Of a stretch of DNA of 8,722 bases, positions 5,710 to 8,722 are shown in pieces. The DNA comes from Microcaldota archaeon (GTDB taxonomy: Archaea > Micrarchaeota > Micrarchaeia > CAILAH01): assembly GCA_026419815.1 (NCBI GenBank), contig JAOAKR010000001.1:1-8722 (forward strand), in the 5' to 3' direction. The number at the start of each line of letters is the position of its first letter. Positions within the stretch are counted from its first letter, which is position 1. The position numbers were made by a program, and so were the translations under genes. Below the pieces are notes generated by a model, which was not told where the DNA came from, made no database searches, and worked only from the letters and a program-made list of their open reading frames with translations.

Positions 5710-6221
5710 TGTTGGACCCATTCCAGGCAGCAATTGCCATTACGCTGGCGGCGGGAGTATATTCCGGCATTTTCAGGTATGTAGTTTATGAAATTGGCGG
5801 GATGGGCAAGGTCATTGAGATGAACAAGAAAATGCAGGAGGAGATGCGCGCCATAAACAAGAAATATGCCGATGCGGCGCGCGCACGCAATGACAAGGCG
5901 CTCCGTGAGATTGAAGGCAGGATGAACACGATTGCAATGGATATGCTGAAAATGCAGGTCAAGCCGATGCTGCTTACCATACCTTTACTGCTTGTATCAG
6001 GCCTGATAGCGAGCAGCTTGATGCATATATTCCCGGAGTTCATAATAGTGCTGCCGCTCCCCCTGCCGGTGCCGCAGATGAGCCTTGACCATCTAATAAA
6101 CTGGAGGGACACGTTTGGCCCGATTGGGTGGTTTTGGATTTCGTTTATGGTTTCAAGCTTAGTTGCGCAGTTTAAGATTGGAGGTGCAAAGAATGAGGCC
6201 AAGCAAAAGGATAAGCAATAG
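5706..6221 (+). CDS. EMC3/TMCO1-like membrane insertase (DUF106, Oxa1 superfamily)
   Basis: Archaeal DUF106 proteins are the YidC/Oxa1-superfamily relatives of EMC3 and TMCO1, thought to help insert membrane proteins alongside SecY. The 171-residue product has the family plan of three membrane segments and a cytoplasmic coiled coil. TM1 is near 7-27. A charged helical hairpin runs about 33-82 (VIEMNKKMQEEMRAINKKY and on to IEGRMNTIAMDML). KPMLLTIPLLLVSGLIASSL, at about 86-105, forms TM2, and GPIGWFWISFMVSSLVAQF (138-156) is TM3, followed by a lysine-rich tail. The QVKPMLLT motif is characteristic. ATG 5706 overlaps the adk stop as ATGA. ATG 5709 is an equally possible start, one residue shorter. 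The last 29 bases also encode the beginning of rpl34e. Confidence 0.9.
   Translation: MMLDPFQAAIAITLAAGVYSGIFRYVVYEIGGMGKVIEMNKKMQEEMRAINKKYADAARARNDKALREIEGRMNTIAMDMLKMQVKPMLLTIPLLLVSGLIASSLMHIFPEFIIVLPLPLPVPQMSLDHLINWRDTFGPIGWFWISFMVSSLVAQFKIGGAKNEAKQKDKQ
6180..6186 (+). promoter_or_regulatory. ribosome binding site of rpl34e
   Basis: GGAGGTG, a near-perfect Shine-Dalgarno, ends 6 bases before ATG 6193 and lies wholly within the coding region of the preceding membrane-protein gene. It fixes the rpl34e start. Confidence 0.75.
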
Positions 6222-6489
6222 GGTGTTCAAGAGAGTTCCTGGCGGGAAGCTTAAGGTTCACATTAAGTCGCCGAGGAAAGGTGCAGCCAGCTGCAGCATC
6301 TGTGGCAGCGGGCTGAAGGGCGCGTCAAGCTCGCGCAGCCTTAGGAAGACTGAGAGGAGGCCTGAGCGACCATTTGGTGGCCACTTGTGCGGCGCGTGCA
6401 CTCAAAAGCTGTTCGTGTACAGGACACGCGTGAAGAACAATGATATGAAGGCGGTTGAGGTCCCAATCAAGTTCCAGAAATATCTGTGA
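6193..6489 (+). CDS. rpl34e: 50S ribosomal protein L34e (eL34)
   Basis: eL34 is a small zinc-ribbon protein of the archaeal/eukaryotic large subunit. The 98-residue product shows the expected basic start RPSKRISNRVFKRVPGGKLKVH, where VPGGK is a family hallmark. A four-cysteine zinc ribbon follows: Cys34-x2-Cys37 in CSICGSGLKG and Cys66-x2-Cys69 in GGHLCGACTQKL. The start at ATG 6193 is supported by the GGAGGTG site and by homology of the N terminus, so the 29-base overlap with the preceding gene is real rather than a mis-called start. The last ten or so residues (AVEVPIKFQKYL) extend slightly beyond the usual end. cmk follows, its start-site motif overlapping the stop. Confidence 0.94.
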   Translation: MRPSKRISNRVFKRVPGGKLKVHIKSPRKGAASCSICGSGLKGASSSRSLRKTERRPERPFGGHLCGACTQKLFVYRTRVKNNDMKAVEVPIKFQKYL

Positions 6490-6490
6490 T
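6486..6490 (+). promoter_or_regulatory. ribosome binding site of cmk
   Basis: GTGAT overlaps the rpl34e stop and precedes ATG 6494 by 3 bases. The spacing is tight, but it matches the start-site pattern seen at rpl18 and rps5. Confidence 0.4.
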
Positions 6491-6493
6491 GCG

Positions 6494-7012
6494 ATGAAAG
6501 TGTGCATATCGGGCCTTACAGGGTCCGGCAAGACAACGGCGGCGGAGCATCTGGCAAGGCTACTTGGCGTGCCACACATCTCATTCTCAATGAAGGATGA
6601 GGCGAAGGCGCGCGGCATAAGCATTGTTGAGCTGCAGGAGATCGCTGCAAGGGACAGCCGAATAGATATTGAGTTTGACAGGCGGCAGGAGGAGGAAATG
6701 AAGAAGCACCCCTCATTCGTGACAAGCACGTGGCTGGGCGCGTGGATTGCAGACGCCGACCTTAACGTGTGGCTTTACGCGGATGATGATGTGCGTGCCA
6801 AGCGTGTTGCCGGCCGGGATGGCCTGCCAATTGAGGAGGCTCGCAGGATGATGCTCACCAAGGATGCGCAGAACAAGGAACGCTATTTAAAGCTATACGG
6901 CATAAACATAGCTGACACGGGCAAGTTCCACCTGTGCATAAACAGTGGGCTGTTGCCTCCTGAAAGGATTGCCGCAATGATTGCAAGGTGCCTTGAGGAG
7001 ATGAAGAGGTGA
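6494..7012 (+). CDS. cmk: archaeal cytidylate kinase (CMP kinase)
   Basis: The enzyme phosphorylates CMP/dCMP with ATP in pyrimidine nucleotide recycling. The 172-residue product begins at the P-loop strand, KVCISGLTGSGKTTAAEHLA (GLTGSGKT at 7-14). A nucleotide-monophosphate binding region follows with AARDSRIDIEFDRRQ (51-65), then the conserved STWLGAWI (78-85). LNVWLYADDDVRAKRVAGRDG (90-110) leads into the lid, and the archaeal signature NKERYLKLYGIN (127-138) follows. This fits the compact archaeal Cmk family, in which some members prefer other NMPs, so substrate preference is inferred from family and location. The position between rpl34e and rpl14e is the common archaeal order. GAGGTGA at its 3' end (7006-7012) serves as ribosome binding site for rpl14e. 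Confidence 0.93.
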   Translation: MKVCISGLTGSGKTTAAEHLARLLGVPHISFSMKDEAKARGISIVELQEIAARDSRIDIEFDRRQEEEMKKHPSFVTSTWLGAWIADADLNVWLYADDDVRAKRVAGRDGLPIEEARRMMLTKDAQNKERYLKLYGINIADTGKFHLCINSGLLPPERIAAMIARCLEEMKR

Positions 7013-7016
7013 AATT

Positions 7017-7232
7017 ATGAAGGGGATAGAGCCGGGAAGGGTTTGCATAAAGACAAGAGGGCGTGACGCAGGCTCAAAATGCGTCATAATTGAGGTCATT
7101 GACCATAATTTCGTGAGGGTTATATCAGCGGGCCGCAAGAGCGCACGCAGGGCGAATATTGCGCACCTTGAGCCGATTGACAGGATTGTTGACGTGTCAA
7201 ACGAAAGCGAAGTAAAGAGCGCAATATCCTGA
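7017..7232 (+). CDS. rpl14e: 50S ribosomal protein L14e (eL14)
   Basis: eL14 is an SH3-like large-subunit protein of archaea and eukaryotes. The 71-residue product holds the core fold: IEPGRVCIKTRGRDAGSKCV at 4-23, IIEVIDHNFVRVI (24-36) and RRANIAHLEPIDRI (44-57), all recognisable family segments. It ends about a dozen residues after HLEPI and is short compared with many archaeal members, but nothing essential seems lost. ATG 7017 is preceded by GAGGTGA at 7006-7012 with 4 bases of spacing. It is the last gene of the cluster. truB/cbf5, often next in archaea, is absent, and the convergent ftsY ends 2 bases further on. Confidence 0.93.
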   Translation: MKGIEPGRVCIKTRGRDAGSKCVIIEVIDHNFVRVISAGRKSARRANIAHLEPIDRIVDVSNESEVKSAIS

Positions 7233-7234
7233 TT

Positions 7235-8716
7235 TTACAGTATATTGCTTATGATTATTTCAGGATCAAATTTTACAAGGTCCCCGTATTTCTGCCCCAT
7301 CCCCAAGTAGATTATTGGCACGCCAGTCTCGCGCAGTATGGATATCGCGGTGCCACCCTTTGCATCGCAGTCAGCCTTTGTAAGTATTATCCCGTCCAGC
7401 TTTATTGCATCGTTGAATGTTTTCACCTGCTGGTATAACGAGTTGCCAGCAAGCGACTCACCCACAAAAATGCGCAGGTCTGGTGCAGCAACGCGGTTGA
7501 GCTTCTCAAGCTCTCGGATAAGGTTGAAGTTTGTATCCTGCCTCCCAGCGCTGTCTATCAGCACCACATCAACCTTGTTTGCCTCGGCGTGCCGTATCGC
7601 ATCAAACGCAACTGCCGCCGAATCCGCCCCGTAGTTGTGCCGTATCACGCGCACGCCAAGACGCCTGCCGTGCTCCTCGCTCTGCTCAATTGCGGCCGCC
7701 CTGAACGTGTCTGACGCCGAGATGACCACAGTCATCCCGTTTTCCATAAGCTTGTGGGCAACCTTCGCGATAGTTGTTGTCTTGCCGGCGCCGTTCGGCC
7801 CAACGAAAAGTATCTTGAACGGCTTCTTATGGGATTTCGCAAGCTCAACAATGTCAAACGGCTTGTTGGTGCCGAATGCCTCCTCGCGGAACACTTCACG
7901 GAGCACACTGCGTATCTCATCCTCAAGCTCAGCGCTTATGAATTCCCTGTCGGATATGCGCTCAACAACCTTCTCACAGACTTCTTTTGCAACATCTGGA
8001 TGCACATCAGACTGTATTAGCGCGAACTCAAGGTCAAGTGCCATCGCCTCAACCTTTTCCCTACCGAGCCGGACCTTCCTGAGCACCATCTTCTTGAGAT
8101 GGTCGGTTATGCCTACCCTGACCTTAACCGCCTCTTCCTGTGCAGGCTTCTTTTGCTGTGGCAGAAATGGTATTTTGAACCCTTGCTGCTCCTGCCCCAT
8201 ACGCACTTCCCGCAACTCTTTTTCGTGCGGAACGTTTTGGAAGCCCGCCACCGGAGCTTCCTGGCCTTTAATTTTGGGCATCCCCTTTGGAAGCGTACGC
8301 TCCCCCTCGTGCGCGTGGGGCGCTATCTCTTTTTGCTGTGGCGCGTTGCCACCTTGGGGTTGTGGGGCAACAGCTTCCCGTTGCAAGTGCCTTTCTTTTA
8401 GTGTGGCCCCGCCAACTTTCGGTGCAGCGGCAATCCCCTCTTGCGATTTGCTCTCTATTGTGGGCGCAATTTCACTTTCATTAGGCAGCGGCTTTTCCTC
8501 CCCGTGTGCAGGGGCACTCCCCTTTTTTGGCTGTTCTTCACGCTGCTCAGGGGGCACCACTGCCTCGTTTTGCCCTCGTGCACCTTCCACGCCGGCTTTA
8601 GGTAGTATCTCCTCAACAGGCGCCCCTGCCGGCTTTTGCCCCTCCTCATCCTTCTTGGCCTCCCCAGTGAGCTTTGTTATAAATTCAGATACCTTTGATT
8701 TCAGGAGGCCCCACAT
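7235..8716 (-). CDS. ftsY: signal recognition particle receptor FtsY
   Basis: FtsY is the membrane-associated SRP GTPase that docks SRP54-ribosome complexes and hands nascent membrane proteins to SecY. The 493-residue product starts with a short amphipathic stretch (WGLLKSKVSEFITKL, 2-16), likely for membrane contact. A long low-complexity linker (about 21-195) rich in E, P, Q, K, A and G follows, then the four-helix N domain (about 197-292) and the GTPase G domain (about 299-493). Motifs in order are G1 GPNGAGKT (306-313), DTFRAAAIEQ (336-345), G3 DSAGRQ (388-393), G4 TKAD (446-449) with DAKGG (451-455), and closing loop GMGQKYGDL (472-480). G3 has serine where DTAGR is usual. The start is at the window edge with only 6 upstream bases, so no ribosome binding site can be judged and a start farther upstream is possible. 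Confidence 0.95.
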   Translation of the reverse strand: MWGLLKSKVSEFITKLTGEAKKDEEGQKPAGAPVEEILPKAGVEGARGQNEAVVPPEQREEQPKKGSAPAHGEEKPLPNESEIAPTIESKSQEGIAAAPKVGGATLKERHLQREAVAPQPQGGNAPQQKEIAPHAHEGERTLPKGMPKIKGQEAPVAGFQNVPHEKELREVRMGQEQQGFKIPFLPQQKKPAQEEAVKVRVGITDHLKKMVLRKVRLGREKVEAMALDLEFALIQSDVHPDVAKEVCEKVVERISDREFISAELEDEIRSVLREVFREEAFGTNKPFDIVELAKSHKKPFKILFVGPNGAGKTTTIAKVAHKLMENGMTVVISASDTFRAAAIEQSEEHGRRLGVRVIRHNYGADSAAVAFDAIRHAEANKVDVVLIDSAGRQDTNFNLIRELEKLNRVAAPDLRIFVGESLAGNSLYQQVKTFNDAIKLDGIILTKADCDAKGGTAISILRETGVPIIYLGMGQKYGDLVKFDPEIIISNIL

Positions 8717-8722
8717 TCAGAC

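Noticed and set aside
7233..7275. T-rich stretches as a transcription terminator after rpl14e
   Set aside because: The runs are only four T long and lie in the ftsY coding end; too weak to call a terminator from sequence.
8099..8401. Plus-strand open frame opposite the FtsY linker
   Set aside because: It arises from the biased linker composition; FtsY in the opposite frame is contiguous and has clear motifs at both ends.

Overview
This window is an archaeal ribosomal-protein/translocon gene cluster: the distal half of the archaeal spc operon, almost gapless, on the + strand, followed by a convergent ftsY on the - strand. The archaeal assignment rests on the gene content: eL32, eL19, eL34 and eL14, archaeal-type uS5 and uL30, an AdkA-type adenylate kinase, an archaeal CMP kinase and an EMC3/TMCO1-like (DUF106) insertase, all in the usual archaeal order. 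The GC-rich coding bases and the style of the FtsY G domain (TKADCDAKGG, long N-terminal linker) fit a DPANN lineage such as Micrarchaeota or Diapherotrites. That placement is a guess and would need a tree.

Layout. Positions 1 to about 127 are AT-rich (about 30% GC) and open in frame 1. The translation resembles an internal piece of a DNA adenine/cytosine-N4 methyltransferase. Directly after it, positions 128-175 encode in frame 2 what looks like the last residues of ribosomal protein uS8 (LGGRLIAYIY, then a stop), the expected gene before rpl6, but the rest of rps8 is absent. From 187 the order is rpl6, rpl32e, rpl19e, rpl18, rps5, rpl30, rpl15, secY, adk, EMC3-like, rpl34e, cmk, rpl14e. The genes are separated by about 15 bases or fewer, or overlap. 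rpl14e (stop 7232) and ftsY (stop 7235 on the other strand) converge with a 2-base gap. The ftsY start codon lies 6 bases from the window end.

Function. The genes build the large and small ribosomal subunits, supply the SecY channel and a second Oxa1-superfamily insertase for membrane proteins, and provide two nucleoside monophosphate kinases. The facing ftsY encodes the SRP receptor that delivers ribosomes to SecY. The operon looks intact and ordinary from rpl6 to rpl14e. I saw no mobile element genes, CRISPR array, tRNA or rRNA. There is no non-coding stretch over 300 bases.

Points worth a second look are the abrupt methyltransferase-like/rps8-tail junction at the left end, a recurrent start-site motif GTGATGC(N1-3)ATG, the 29-base EMC3/rpl34e overlap, the absence of truB after rpl14e, and an unusually long low-complexity linker in FtsY. 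I found no convincing undescribed system.
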